Of a DNA stretch of 64,000 nt, positions 12,031-23,011 are shown piece by piece. The notes beneath the pieces are model-generated. The model made no database searches. It worked only from the letters and a program-made list of their open reading frames with translations, and was not told the origin of the DNA. Source of the DNA: Turritopsis dohrnii (lineage: Eukaryota > Cnidaria > Hydrozoa > Anthoathecata > Oceaniidae); assembly GCA_027922465.2 (NCBI GenBank), contig BQMF02000659.1, positions 1-64,000 on the forward strand, given 5' to 3'. Positions within the stretch are counted from its first letter, which is position 1. Each line of letters opens with the position of its first letter. The position numbers and the translations under genes are program-made.

Positions 12031-12477
12031 ATCAACTTTGATTATCCCCATTGACAACCACGGCCTCGCTTTCATACCAAGCTTCGTTTTCAAGATGCAT
12101 GTTAAAAGTACACATGTCAGCAAACATTAGTGTGAGCAATGACGTGAAAGCCTATTGGACACCTCAAAGTAAATTCACCATGTCTACCACTATTTGAAGA
12201 TGTTTTAGTAGCAAAGTTGACTTTTGCTCTTTGAAGCATCAACTTTGATCATCTGCGGTCAACTAAAACTAGGGTTAGGGTTTCTTAGATTGGCTTGAAG
12301 GAGAGTGCGTCGTCCCTCCATCGCCAAAATATTTTGAATGGTATAAGTAGCAAAGCCGACTTATATACATGAAAGCATCAACTTTGACAAACATCTTTTT
12401 TTTTGAAATCAGTCATCCTTAACAGATGTGAGTATATATAAAAAATATTTCAGCTCTCTGAATTTCTTTCTTTAACG
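12031..12477 (+). promoter_or_regulatory. Upstream region of acidic gene B
   Basis: No gene is seen. The stretch has a short AGGGTTAGGG telomere-like motif near 12270 and an AT-rich TATATATAAAAAA at about 12433-12445, some 35 bp before the acidic gene ATG. The latter fits a TATA box. Weak repeats of the segment with AGCATCAACTTTGA occur near 12230 and 12370. Confidence 0.45.
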
Positions 12478-12985
12478 ATGTCTGAAATGTCAGAGGAAGT
12501 ACTGGCAAAGTTATTTGAAAGCCCAGCGGAGGTGTACAGTAGTGAGGAAAGGTTGGCACAGGTTATTGCGGACGTGTTGTCTCCCCCTAAAGCACAATCG
12601 TTTTTTGTTATCAGTTCAGACGAAGAAGAACAAAGTCAAAGTAAGCAAGGTTATGTAAAGTCTATGAACACATTTACTTTTAAGTATTATCATTTGCTCC
12701 TTTTGCATTCCCTTCTAGGATATGTAGGGACGGAGTTCTTCTACAATGTTGTAGCCATGAAAGATGACAAAGTACTTGAAGAGTACATCATCTACTTTCA
12801 AAACAACCAAGTGAAAGGTAAAAGATGCATGTTAGAACTTGACAAGTTATACAAGCATTATACCAGTACGTGTTATTTAACTTAAATCATTTTATATAGA
12901 TTCCGACAGTAAAAATGAGGAGTGCATTGTCCCTCCTCCGCCGAACGACTTTGTATCTGAAGAAGAACAAAACAAAGAAAAGTAA
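12478..12985 (+). CDS. Small acidic protein, copy B (115 aa, 3 exons)
   Basis: Exons 12478-12640, 12719-12817 and 12900-12985 join in phase with GTAAGC and GTAAAAG donors and CTAG/ATAG acceptors, giving about 115 residues and a TAA. Function unknown. Residues about 40-52 read SFFVISSDEEEQ, a hydrophobic core followed by Ser and acidic residues as in SUMO-interacting motifs. The middle exon has a short hydrophobic/charged region (EEYIIYFQNN) and the tail is acidic with a PPPP run. A shorter reading without the first intron would stop early at about 12885, so I prefer the spliced form. The gene ends 73 bp before the convergent recombinase, and a frameshifted homologue lies in unit A. Confidence 0.6.
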
Positions 12986-13057
12986 CTTTGAAATTGAACG
13001 GTGTTTTCTTTTTTTAATACAAGATCAAGAAATACAATACAAAAGAATCATCATTAT

Positions 13058-14920
13058 CTAATTTCCTGAGGGGCTAGTATTGCGTTTGAATGCCAAAGAT
13101 TCCGAACGCACCCTAAGCGAGTCTTTGTTTCTGCAAGGATGAAACGAGTATTCCGAGTCCTTTAGTATGCGAGACCAGCAACCTTTGCCGTACTTTGAGA
13201 TGCCTCTGCACAAATACAAGTCTTCCTCTTTCGTAAATTTCACCCGAGTTTGTTTGGTTTGTTCGTTGACGACTTCTCGTTTTAACTGCACGTCCGAACT
13301 GATCAAAGACACCAACGATTGATTTCGTTGTTGTAAATTCTTTGTAACGTCTTTTCCGGCAGTAGACGGGATAGTGTCCGTTATTGTTATGTCGTCATCG
13401 TTGTCGTTACCATCGACGATCCCTTGCGATGACGAGCTAGTGCACGGTTGTTGTGATAAAATCGTTTCGGCTTGATTGAGTACACGTTGATCGAATGTAC
13501 GAGCTGTGTCGTTTATCGTCCTTAAAACGTCCATCATGTCTGCACTCACTTCTTTTCGTTTATTACCGACCAGCTTTTCCATGCATTGTCTGCTACGCGA
13601 AGCAACGTCTCTGGACAGATTCTTTTGATACGACACCTTCGCCACGTGCGAACTGTGCTTTTGGTCTCGTGAAACAACTTCTCGTTCGGACGGAGTCAAT
13701 CTTTCCGCACTCTCTGTTTCGACGATCTGATGATAACGAGTTGGATTGATGTACTTTCCGATGGCTTCGTGAACGAGAATGCTCATCGCAGTCGAGAATG
13801 CAGTGTATTGTTTACCTTTGTTTGTGACCAACAAGTAATCGCAACTCGGGTTCAGTTTCGGTCGTACTAAGTCAATATAAAAATCAAGAATTTCTAAAGT
13901 CTCAGAGTCTAAAATAACAGTATCAAACAAATACCTATCGGCAGTTTTGAATTCTTTCTGATCGACGAAACCTCCGTTTGTCTTTGCCTTTTCTATCATT
14001 TCGATGGTCAAGTACTGATAAGTCATCGGTCTGGAGCATTTGACACGCACGAATAGATAGGTAGCGACAAATCTCGTTGCAAATGCCAGTTGCGATACGG
14101 ACGGACTTCTTTGGGCGTCTTTACACTCCTGCAAAACGTCCCGAAAACGACAAATGTGATAAGGGATAACGTTTTCCATTTCTTCCATAGTCGCCCAACT
14201 ATTTCTTGCAATCAACGTTTCTAAATCGAGGTTGCGAGAATATTCCAGTCTCTTTTTCTTGCCCAGATTTTCTTTACCACGTCTTATGTATACTTCGGTC
14301 ACGGCAAAACAACGCAAAGTACTGTCGGACACACCGTGGGCCTTTCAAAAATCCAATATGTCTGATATCGACTTTAAGTAATTTAAGGACGCCGAACTGG
14401 TAATTTTCCAATCTTCTTCCAGCATTTTCAGGAAATCCATGATGATGGAGGGCGTACCCAAGCAACAGTCGACAAATTCTTCCGTTAAAACAGATTCGGA
14501 TTCGACATCGTCAATGCTGGCCATAAGAAACTTCATACATCTTTGTGCACATTGTTTCGCTTCTTTCTCGGATTTTCCTCCACCACAGGGCGTACAAAGC
14601 CACTCCAAGAAGTCTTTTCCAATGCCTTCGTTTACGGAAAATGCAGGTTTGTTGGCTGTGCAAATTTTCTTTTTCGTCGGTTGATAGGCGACTACTTCTT
14701 CCCTCTTCACGTCTGGTGCTTCGTCAAAATAATAATACCAACCGTGCTTTTTATCGATATGCTTCCGTAATCCTCGACTGCTTTTGAAGCCAACGTGCAA
14801 ACAGTTCTTTACTGGACAAATGTAGATGTTCGTATCACTAGGTCGCAATACCAACTTCCTTTTGTGTCTGGCTGCTCCATTGATTCCGACCCAGTTGACG
14901 AAAAGTGTTCTTTTTGACAT
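13058..14920 (-). pseudogene. Tyrosine recombinase with zinc finger and Myb domain, copy B
   Basis: Start MSKRTLFVNWVG at 14920; 620 codons in one frame, with one internal TGA at codon 192 (about 14345). Copy C has CGA (Arg) there, so this is a single C-to-T nonsense change. Residues 35-59 form a C2H2 finger (C35, C40, H54, H59). The catalytic domain has Arg297 (SRPMTYQ), box II at 392-395, His422 (KHSSHV) and the presumed nucleophile Tyr431 (VSYQK). Box II reads NPTR rather than the HPTR of copies A and C, so the conserved histidine is lost. A telobox-like Myb/SANT domain occupies about 560-616 (FTKEEDLYLCRGISKYGKG). Tyrosine recombinases cut and rejoin DNA through a 3'-phosphotyrosine. This is the least damaged of the three copies. 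Confidence 0.82.
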
Positions 14921-15440
14921 CTTTTTATTTTGTAATCGATTAATTCCTCTCTTCTCCTTGTCATTTCTGTTCTTTAAACATCAGTCAACATTTTTTATAC
15001 TGTTTAACGTATCACAAGAGAGTAATTTGTTTGTTCTTTCCACCAAAGAATGATCAATTCTTTTTGAAGAAAAGAATCATTTGTTCTCTTTAAAACAGAA
15101 TAGTTTGGTCCATATAAGTGAGAACAATATGAGAACGGCAAAGCGGAGCATTTTGTTAACACTTAAGCGCATTATCAGGAACAAATAGGTCGTTTTCAGG
15201 CACTCCGTTTTGCTCTCCGCTGAACGGAACAAATCTGTCAATCCCAAAGGAACAAGAGTGCACGAAATGTACAACCATTATTTATAAAGAACACATTAGA
15301 TCATTAAAGAACAATTAAGCGTTTAAAGCTGTGTTCATTCTGTGTTCACTGAAAATCTATTCTCAAGGGGAAGCGAGCATGAAATTCCCCGTAAATAACT
15401 TAACGAGTGAAAAGTATAAAGCTACGTTAAGTTAGCTGAA
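14921..15440 (-). promoter_or_regulatory. Recombinase upstream region and unit end, copy B
   Basis: This is homologous to 9143-9734 and 20560-21110 but more diverged. It keeps the paired GGAGCA/GCACTCCG-type motifs, ACAAGAGTGCACGA, TCTCAAGGG and the terminal ATAAAGCTACGTTAAG. The next bases, TTAGCTGA, resemble the start of the helicase promoter for about eight positions and then diverge. Confidence 0.55.
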
Positions 15441-16430
15441 TAAAATCAGTTCACTGCGCGATTCGAGTGTTACTTGTGTATGAAATGTAAGAAATTAGTA
15501 TTTTAAAAATATGGTGACACCATTTAATTCAAATAAACCGACAAACTGATTGAGGCGGAATATCTGTACATCGGTAAGTAATTCTGATTTATTCATTTTG
15601 ATTTTTGAACGTCATTTATTTGTTTATTGACATTTACTGATTTTTCGAATTGGTTTTAATTTTGTCGCCAGGTCCCTTCTTCATCGACCGTTCCTGTTTC
15701 ATGCCCTGACAGTACTGGCCAGGGAGATGCTAACTTCGAAGAGGACGTTGGAGATAAATGATTTTATTGCCTAAGATAAAAGATGTGGAATTATTTGTGT
15801 CGTGCATAGCGTTTACAACCAGCCATGCCAAAAGTGGGTGCAACAACAACGTAAATGTTGGCATTACGTGTTTAGTTAGTGAATTTGATTTGACAGGATC
15901 GTCGTTAAGGTAATTTCTAAATCCTTTACTATCTTGAAATGCAATAAATTCATTCCACATCAAAATTTTGTACGTGTAAGTTAATGAATTTCCTTTTGTA
16001 GTGACATCGTATGAAAGTCCTGATTCAGAAACTTAAAAGATCGTTTTTAGCAATGTGAAGCAAAAGAAGAAAAGATATTAGAAACTCCGTTGACGGTGTA
16101 CGAAAGGGTGTTTTCCAGTCAGCCACGTAAACAGTTACATCTATCACTCCGAGGTACCAGTCATGATTCAATGAAGCAAATAGAAGAAGAGAAGGGTAAT
16201 TTAGAAGGTAAAGAGACCGGCGTTACGACGAATGGATGCTTCCGAAAGGGCAAAACCCAACAATCTTCAAAACAGAGCTAACATATCCATCGCAAGGTTC
16301 GCCAGCGATTCAGATTGCGCATCAATGAAAGAATGAAACGGAAAAAGACATAAAAAACACGATCTGTACCTAGTATACAAAACGTTTTGAAAATGTAAAA
16401 CTATCGGGAGGTTGGGAGTTATTTAATACC
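15441..16430. other. About 1 kb without a recognised gene
   Basis: No similarity to the three units is evident after the first few bases. A 63-codon open frame at 16090-16281 (+) has no recognisable motif. A possible intron acceptor at 15670 (CAGGTCCC) and polar reading nearby could be exons of an unknown small gene, but I cannot support a model. Confidence 0.3.
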
Positions 16431-16568
16431 TAAAGTCTGTTCAAAAAATATGTGGACTAATTTCAGTTACCATGTGGAAACCCGATTTAGCAAATTACAT
16501 CAATTCCCTTGAGCCTGGTTTTTATATAAAAGCTGAAATCAGTCCACATATTTTTGGAACAGACTTTA
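16431..16568. mobile_element. 138-bp palindromic MITE
   Basis: TAAAGTCTGTTCAAAAAATA at the left is matched by its complement at the right (ATATTTTTGGAACAGACTTTA), leaving a short loop. The termini begin and end with TA, which fits a Tc1/mariner-type foldback. No coding capacity. Confidence 0.6.
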
Positions 16569-16599
16569 GAACCCTATCTAATCCCCAGTCCAACACTAC

Positions 16600-17420
16600 A
16601 ACAATGCCTAGTTTTCAGACTCTTTCTAAATTGCCAAGGTACACAACCACAAAACTAGCTTCCAGAATATGTGTGAAGACGGGCCTAGGTTCCAGACTCT
16701 TTTAAATGTGGATAGGTGGACTGGGTAATGAGTTACTTGCAACCAACATAACTAGTTTCGAGTCTTTGGTGGCAAAGAGTAAGGGATTGGGTTCTAGGCC
16801 CGTCTTCACGGGCCTAGTTTCTAGACTCTTTCTAAATTGCAAAGGTAGACAACCACAGAACTAGCTTCCAGATTCCGTTCTCATAAAAGAAAAGCCTGGG
16901 AACTAGGCCCGTCTTCAGGCCCGTAGGCCCGTCGTCAGGCCCGTCCTTTTAAGAAGGTTTTGACCGTAGGCCCGTGGCCCGTCCTCTTTTCGACAAAAAC
17001 TAATTTCACATTTGAAGAAAATGTCTAAGGTAAACCTCGTCAACCCAGGGCTTTCCTCTCAGAATCTGAAAACCCACGGTTGCCACACTAGCATCCAGAA
17101 TAAAGTTTTTTGAGAATTTGGACGGGCCACGGTCAGATCCTTCATAAAACGACGGGCCTGACGACGGGCCTGCGGGCTGACCACGGGCCTAGCTTCCAGA
17201 CCCTTGCAATGAGTTATTTGCAAGTTATACAGTTAGTTTCCAGTTTCTTTAGACAGAAGTTGAAAGGGCTGGGTTCTAGGCCCGTATGACCACGGGCCTA
17301 GGTTCCAGACTCTTTCAAATGTGGATAGGTGGACTGGGTAATGAGTTACTTGCAACCAACATAACTAGTTTCGAGTCTTTGGTTGCATAGAGTAAAGGAT
17401 TGGGTTCTACGTCGGTATGT
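16600..17420. repeat. AGGCCCGT palindromic array of unit C
   Basis: Direct copies of AGGCCCGT (several at 16905-16985) and inverse copies ACGGGCCT (17140-17190) flank a spacer, and longer flanking pieces such as TTCCAGACTCTTTCAAATGTGGATAGGTGGAC (here in two parts, near 16692 and 17302) are duplicated. The layout copies that of the GAAGCCCGT array but with a different core. It lies just before the helicase remnant of unit C. Confidence 0.7.
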
Positions 17421-17424
17421 GTAC

Positions 17425-17560
17425 TTTATTAGCATGTATTGCTACAATGCTTGTGACGACCTACGAATCTTGGGTTTATGGGTTTTACTGACGGATGACT
17501 GAAACAATATATATGGAGATGGCTCTGAAAGCCAATCATTATCGTGGAAATAGAGAGTGC
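17425..17560 (+). pseudogene. Helicase first-exon remnant of unit C
   Basis: The DNA matches helicase exon 1 around 2005-2135: GCTACA-(N)-ACGACCTACGAA here against AACAACCTATGAA there, then GGATGACTGAAACAATATATATGG against GGATGACCAAGATAATATATGGG (compared in parts), then ATGGCTCTGAAAGCCAATCATTA against ATGGCTTTGGAAGCCGATGAGTA. Frames are disrupted by stops and indels. It places a third, strongly decayed helicase gene upstream of recombinase copy C. Confidence 0.6.
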
Positions 17561-18755
17561 AAAGTTTAGCGAAATCAAAGTTTTATACAGTTTGTTCCCA
17601 GTCCCTTTACATAGTGCCCAGTCTTCCCAAAAGAGACTGCTTTAAAACCAATGTATAGGCAAATATTGCCGTTCGAACTCCTTTCCAACTTAACATCTTT
17701 TCTTGTGAGACTGTGTTCCATTGGTCATTTTTCATCCATTGAGAAAACCAACTATACTGATCAAAAGAGCAAAGACGATTAACTTGATTTGAAATACGGA
17801 AATAACTAACAACCAATTTGTGTAATGTCTACTTTGTATATTTTAAGTATATAATGTACTTTACCTTCAGTAGCCCTTTCTTTCGTCGTTTAACCTTCAT
17901 CGTTTAACATGTTTTTTAAATTCCACAAGTGCAAAGTCAACATCGGCGGAACTATTTTCTCAAAATGCCCACTGAGTGGCTGTGAACAGACATATCTGAA
18001 GGAAATGTTAACAAGTAAGGACATACTTGGTCAAACGAAGTTCCAGTTCGCAGCGATAACTGATACGAAAGGTTTGATGGCCAAATTTATATTTTTGCGT
18101 AGACGCACCAATTTAAAGGTCATATTAGATAAAGAACTTAAATATATTATATTAGTCAAAACGTGTAAAGTACGAAGGAAAAGGGAAATATAAACTATTT
18201 GAAACACATAGTGTCTTTGTCCCAGTTTTCCCCCATGGCTCCAGTAAATTCACCCTTTAACACATTTAAGAAGAAATTCAAATTCAAGAAGTGCCTTCTT
18301 TCAACCAAGGACAGAGGATTTGTGGTACGTTTAGCACCTGGTAACTGCTAGTAACATCTTGTAACACCTTGTAACACTTTGTGGCCCGTTGTAACCCGTT
18401 GTAACACAGTCTCACAAGAAAAGACATTAAGTTGGATCTCATTTGTATCTCTTTTGGAAAGATTGGGCTACATTGGAAGGGGACTGGGAACGAACTGTAC
18501 AGAACTATCACCTATGCAATCTCTTTTAGAAACGCTTGGCCTATTAAGAGGATCTGGGAATTAACTGTATGAAACTGTGATATTGATTAACATTTTTGTT
18601 TTCTGAACTCGTGCAGTCCATTCTCAAAGAAACCAGTATAAATATGATAGCCATTTTGTTTTGATAAAGAAGTAATTGACGTTTGATCCAAAGTTAAAAA
18701 CCGCAAAGATTTTCAATTTAATTTTTTATCATCTTTCAACAAAATTATATGTGTT
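17561..18755. other. Degenerate unit C interior with iteron relics
   Basis: The CCCAGTCC and TTGTAACACC motifs of the unit A array recur at 17590-17640 and 18340-18600. A 94-codon open frame at 17909-18193 (+) encodes a basic, Cys-containing sequence (FSKCPLSGCEQTYLKE) that could hold a C2H2-like fragment, but the family is not recognised. From about 18640, ATAAATATGATAGCCATTTTGTTTTGATAA matches, in pieces, the DNA just after acidic gene A, so the acidic gene itself is missing here. Confidence 0.45.
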
Positions 18756-20559
18756 TTATACAACCGAAATACTTTTCAAATATTCTTCTGCGTTACGTTT
18801 ATATGCCTGAGTTTCCGAGCGCATTCTCAAAGTGTCCTTGTTGCGACACAGATGAAACAAGTATTCAGAATCTTTTAGTATAAGTGTCCAAAATCCTTTG
18901 CCATATTTTGAGATGCCTTTACACAAAAAAACGTCTTCTTCCTTTGTGAATTTTACCCGCGTTTTGGTTTGATCATTTGCAACTTCTTTCTTCAAATTCA
19001 CGTCAGAACTGATAAGTGGTACGAGTGTTCGATCTACATGCAAATCCGTAGTAGCAACGCTTTCTAAGTTAGCTGGAATGGTATTCGTTATTGTTACATC
19101 GTCGTCGTCGTTAGCCTCGCCAACAGCTCGTTCAGACGAACTACTGCAGGGTTGTGACATTATCGTTTCTGCTTGATTGAGTACTTGCTGATCGAATGTA
19201 CGAGCGGTGTCATTGATTGATCTTAAAACATCCATCATGCCTGCACTCACTTCCTTTCGTTTATCGCCAACCAGTTTCTCCATACATTTTTTGCTGCGTG
19301 AAGCAACGTCTCTTGACAAACTTTTTTGATAAGCTACTTTGGCCACGTAAGAACTGTGCTTTTGGTCACGTGAAACGATTTCTCTTTCCGATTGGTTCAG
19401 TCTTTTTGCACTTTCCGTCTCCACAATTTGTCGATAGCGAGTCGGATGTATATATTTGCCAATAGCTTCGTGGACGAGGACGCTCATGGCTGACGAGAAC
19501 GCGGTGTATTGCTTTCCCTTGTTTGTTACGAGCAAATAGTCGCAGTTGGGACTTAGTTTCGGTCGCACTAACTGGATATAGAAATCGAGAATCTCCATAG
19601 TTTCGGAATCGAGAATCACAGTGTCAAAGAGATATCTTTCGGCAGTTTTAAATTCTTTTTGGTCGATGTAACCTCCGTTGGTCTTCTCGAACAAATAAAT
19701 AGGTAGCAATAAATCTCGTTGCAAACGCCAGTTGAGACGCCGACACTGTTCGTTGATCTCTGCATTCTTTTAAGATGTCTCGGAAACGATTGATGTGATA
19801 TGGGATGACGTTTTCCATTTCCTCCAAGGTCGCCCAACTGTTTCGAGCAATGAGCGTTTCCAAATCCAGGTTGCGAGAATACTCGAGTCTCTTTCTCTTT
19901 CCGAGATTTTCTATGCCACGGCGTATGTAAACTTCGGTGACGGCAAAACAACGTAATGTGCTGTCGGACACACCGTTCGCTTTTCGAAAGTCCAGTATGT
20001 CTGATATTGATTTTAAGTAATTTAACGACGCCGAACAACTTAGATTCCAATCTTCTTCAAGAGTTTTAAGGAAGTCCATAATGATGGAGGGTGTACCCAA
20101 GCAACAATCGACAAATTCTTCGGTTAAACACGATTCTGATTCGAGGTCGTCAAAACTAGCCATTAAAAATTTCATACATCGTTGTGCACATTGCTTCACT
20201 TCTTTTTGGGACTTTCCTCCTCCACATGGTGTACGCAGCCAGTTCCAAAAAGTCTTTCCAATACCATCGTCTATAGAAAAGGAAGGCTTGTGCGCCGTAC
20301 ATACTTTCTTTCTGATTGGCTGTTGTGCCTTGACTTCTTCCCTTTTGATATCTGGAGCTTTGTCAAAATAGTAATACCAACAATGCTTGACATCGATATG
20401 CTTGCGTAAACCTCGACTGCTTTTAAAACCAACATGTAGGCAATTTTGCACTGGACAGATGTAAATATTTCTATCGTTTGGACGTAATACCAACTTTCTC
20501 TTGTGTTTAGCAGCGCCATTGATTCCAACCCAGTTTACAACTAATGTTCTCTTCGACAT
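18756..20559 (-). pseudogene. Tyrosine recombinase with zinc finger and Myb domain, copy C
   Basis: The N-terminal 303 codons (from 20559) are open and keep the C2H2 finger (CPVQNC...HIDVKH) and the core-binding-type helical region. Between about 19690 and 19700 the copy lacks roughly 59 bp present in A and B. The deletion shifts the frame and removes CSRPMTYQYLTIEMI, which holds the first catalytic arginine. The remainder (19724-18756) keeps HPTRYRQ, KHSSYV and the AKVAYQK tyrosine, and the Myb/SANT domain. The protein cannot be active as it stands. It is closer to copy A than to copy B in sequence. Confidence 0.8.
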
Positions 20560-21115
20560 TTTTAAAACTTTTTTATTTTATTTAAAAACATATTTTATAA
20601 CTTTAAACTTATGACTTTTAACTTAACGATTACACAAATAAAAAACGATAACTTAGTACTTTAAACTTGAATGACATATTTATACGGTAGTGCGTTTCAC
20701 AGGAGAGTCATTTATTCATTCTTTTTGACAAAGGAACAATGTATTCCTTTTTAGTAGTATACACGAACTGTTCCATTACAAAAAGAATAGTTCGTGTCTT
20801 ACGTAGTGAACAATTAAGACTTAATGAAAAGGAAACATTTTGGAGTGCGCGATGGAAGAAAACGATCCTGATGCGACACTCCAAACTGATCTCCACAGTA
20901 GTGAACAAACTTTTCATTCACAAAAGAACAAGAGTGCACGATTTGAACAGCCACTAAACATAAAGAACATTATAGATAATTAAGGAACAATTATGCGTGT
21001 CAAACTCTGTTCATTGACAGTTCACTGTCAAACTATTCTCAAGGGCTTTTCAACAACAGTTTCAACGTGAAAACATTACGTGAGTAAAAGGTATAAAGCT
21101 ACAGTAAGGTACATT
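20560..21115 (-). promoter_or_regulatory. Recombinase upstream region and unit end, copy C
   Basis: This aligns closely with 9143-9734, including GAACAATG, TTTTGGAGTGCGCGATGGAA, ACAAGAGTGCACGATTTG and the end motif GTATAAAGCTACAGTAAG at about 21090-21110. After it the DNA differs from all other copies, which supports an element end near 21110. Confidence 0.6.
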
Positions 21116-21718
21116 ATTGTTTTAATGCGCTGTTTTACATTGAGCACTTTAAATTTATTAAATTAACTCATTATGACCATTTCTGTCATAAATTGATAAT
21201 TTGGATTTGGATGACTGTCACGTCTGTTTACTTGTGCGGCGAGAGCGAATCTTATTGTGAGCATGCGCAATAGAAGCAAGACTCGAGACGGAGAAGAAAC
21301 AGGCAAATGGCGGTGGCACAAATTTTACTTGTGTTTACCATTTCAGGTTATTCAATAGGTAATCTAGAATAATTAACCCAGTTTAATATTGGAAATGATT
21401 ACCTGATGATGGAACTTGTTATTCGTAAATCTATTTTGAAAAAAAATCGAGGAAGAAAATAAAATTTTGTCAACAAACATTATGTGTTCGACATGTAAAT
21501 TTTACTGAATTTCTACCTACCAAATCGCAGACAAAACGAATTTTCCTTGAAATACTACTATGTGTATGTGATTCTTCCATCTTTTATATAATATTTTTTT
21601 AAGATGTCTTGGTTGTATCTGTTTTTTTATTCAATTTTCAAAGCTCTTTTGTGGCCCACCCGTTCATGGGCGCTATTTCCTTTTCGCAACACCCCCTCCC
21701 CCCTCCCTAAATGTATCT

Positions 21719-21746
21719 GATCCTAACCCTAACCCTGACCCTAAAA
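21719..21746 (-). repeat. Interstitial telomere-like motif
   Basis: CCTAACCCTAACCCTGACCC is a short degenerate (TTAGGG)n tract on the minus strand, the telomere repeat of most animals. The same tract is in the second transposon copy at about 56818-56842, so it belongs to the transposon. Confidence 0.75.
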
Positions 21747-23011
21747 CAAATAGCACCTTATGGTGTTGCTGTCATCCGACCGACCTGTTTTGTGCCAACT
21801 TTTTTTGTAATACTTGTCACGGGCCATTCATTAAAGTTTTGTACGTTGAGTCAAAAACTCTGTCTCTACAAAAATTTGTTCACTTAGTAGTAGAAGTATC
21901 CTCTAGCTATAAGAAGTGGTGCTTTCTGTTGAATACAGGCAGACAATGGATTTAGCTCTACGTCATTTTTTTTATATTTACCAAACTGATCCTAAGTTGA
22001 AATTTGAACTTACTAACACATATTGGTGATACCTGTCTTGATGGAGGAGATCTTCCACATATATATATACTAAAATTGAGCAATCTTTTTTTCATGGGTG
22101 ACTATTGAAAATCTAAACCCTTATATAAATATAAATTTTCATTAGAATTGAATAATTTTCAAAATTTTTATCCAAATTTAGTTTAATTTGGTGGTGGAGA
22201 TTTGATTTGATTTTGAGAAGACTCAACATGGTTTTTGAATATAATGCTTTAATATTTGAAAAATTATTGTTTTTGCTCTCCAAAACTTTGGAAATTGAGC
22301 AGACACGATAACTCTGCAAAATACTTGAAATCTTTTGAAGGGATAAACAAAAATGCTGCAACAAAATAGAAGAAGAAAAGTATGGAAGGGAAGGATATTA
22401 AATTCCAACTTTTCAGACGTTTTTCATGTGTACCTTATGTACCATACATAATTGCAAAATAGCTTGTATCTACATTTAGAATCTAAAGCACATGAAACAT
22501 AGTTTCAATAATATAGATAGAAACACTGGCGTTTTCCACCCACCCCATTTATTTATTTTGAGCAAAAATTCCACCCAACCTGTTTATTAATCACAAAGAA
22601 ATTTCCCACCCACTCCGATTATTCAAAACTTGAGATTACATTTTATGTACAGACTTTGGTAGTGTACGACATTCAGCTAACCAGTAACTTGTTCTAATTC
22701 ATATATATAATTGCTTTATATTCACACCAACACCAATCTACACTAAAAGTACGTGAAAATCTGTATTGCACAAGTATACTTTAAGTATGCAGTATAATTT
22801 GATATATAAATATATTTCATGCTCTGGAATACCATTGAGCACTCTTGGTAGTTGTACACACCTCTCATAATATAAAATATTTATAAGATATCTGCTTTTG
22901 TTATGTATTTATATAAATAAAACATTGAAATTAATCAAAAGAGTTGAAAATGGCTAGCCAACCGTTTCTTTAAAAAGATTTCTGCTCCTAGTTCCCATTT
23001 GTGTACCTTAA

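Noticed and set aside
11655..12035. A 126-codon open frame across the satellite array
   Set aside because: It reads through the GAAGCCCGT palindromes; similar frames appear on both strands in other units with the same repeated peptide, so it is a translation of the repeat.
1955..21115. Assigning the helicase-recombinase element to a named virus family
   Set aside because: SF3 helicases occur in several virus groups and mobile elements. No capsid gene or rolling-circle nuclease motif was seen, so a family name is not supported.
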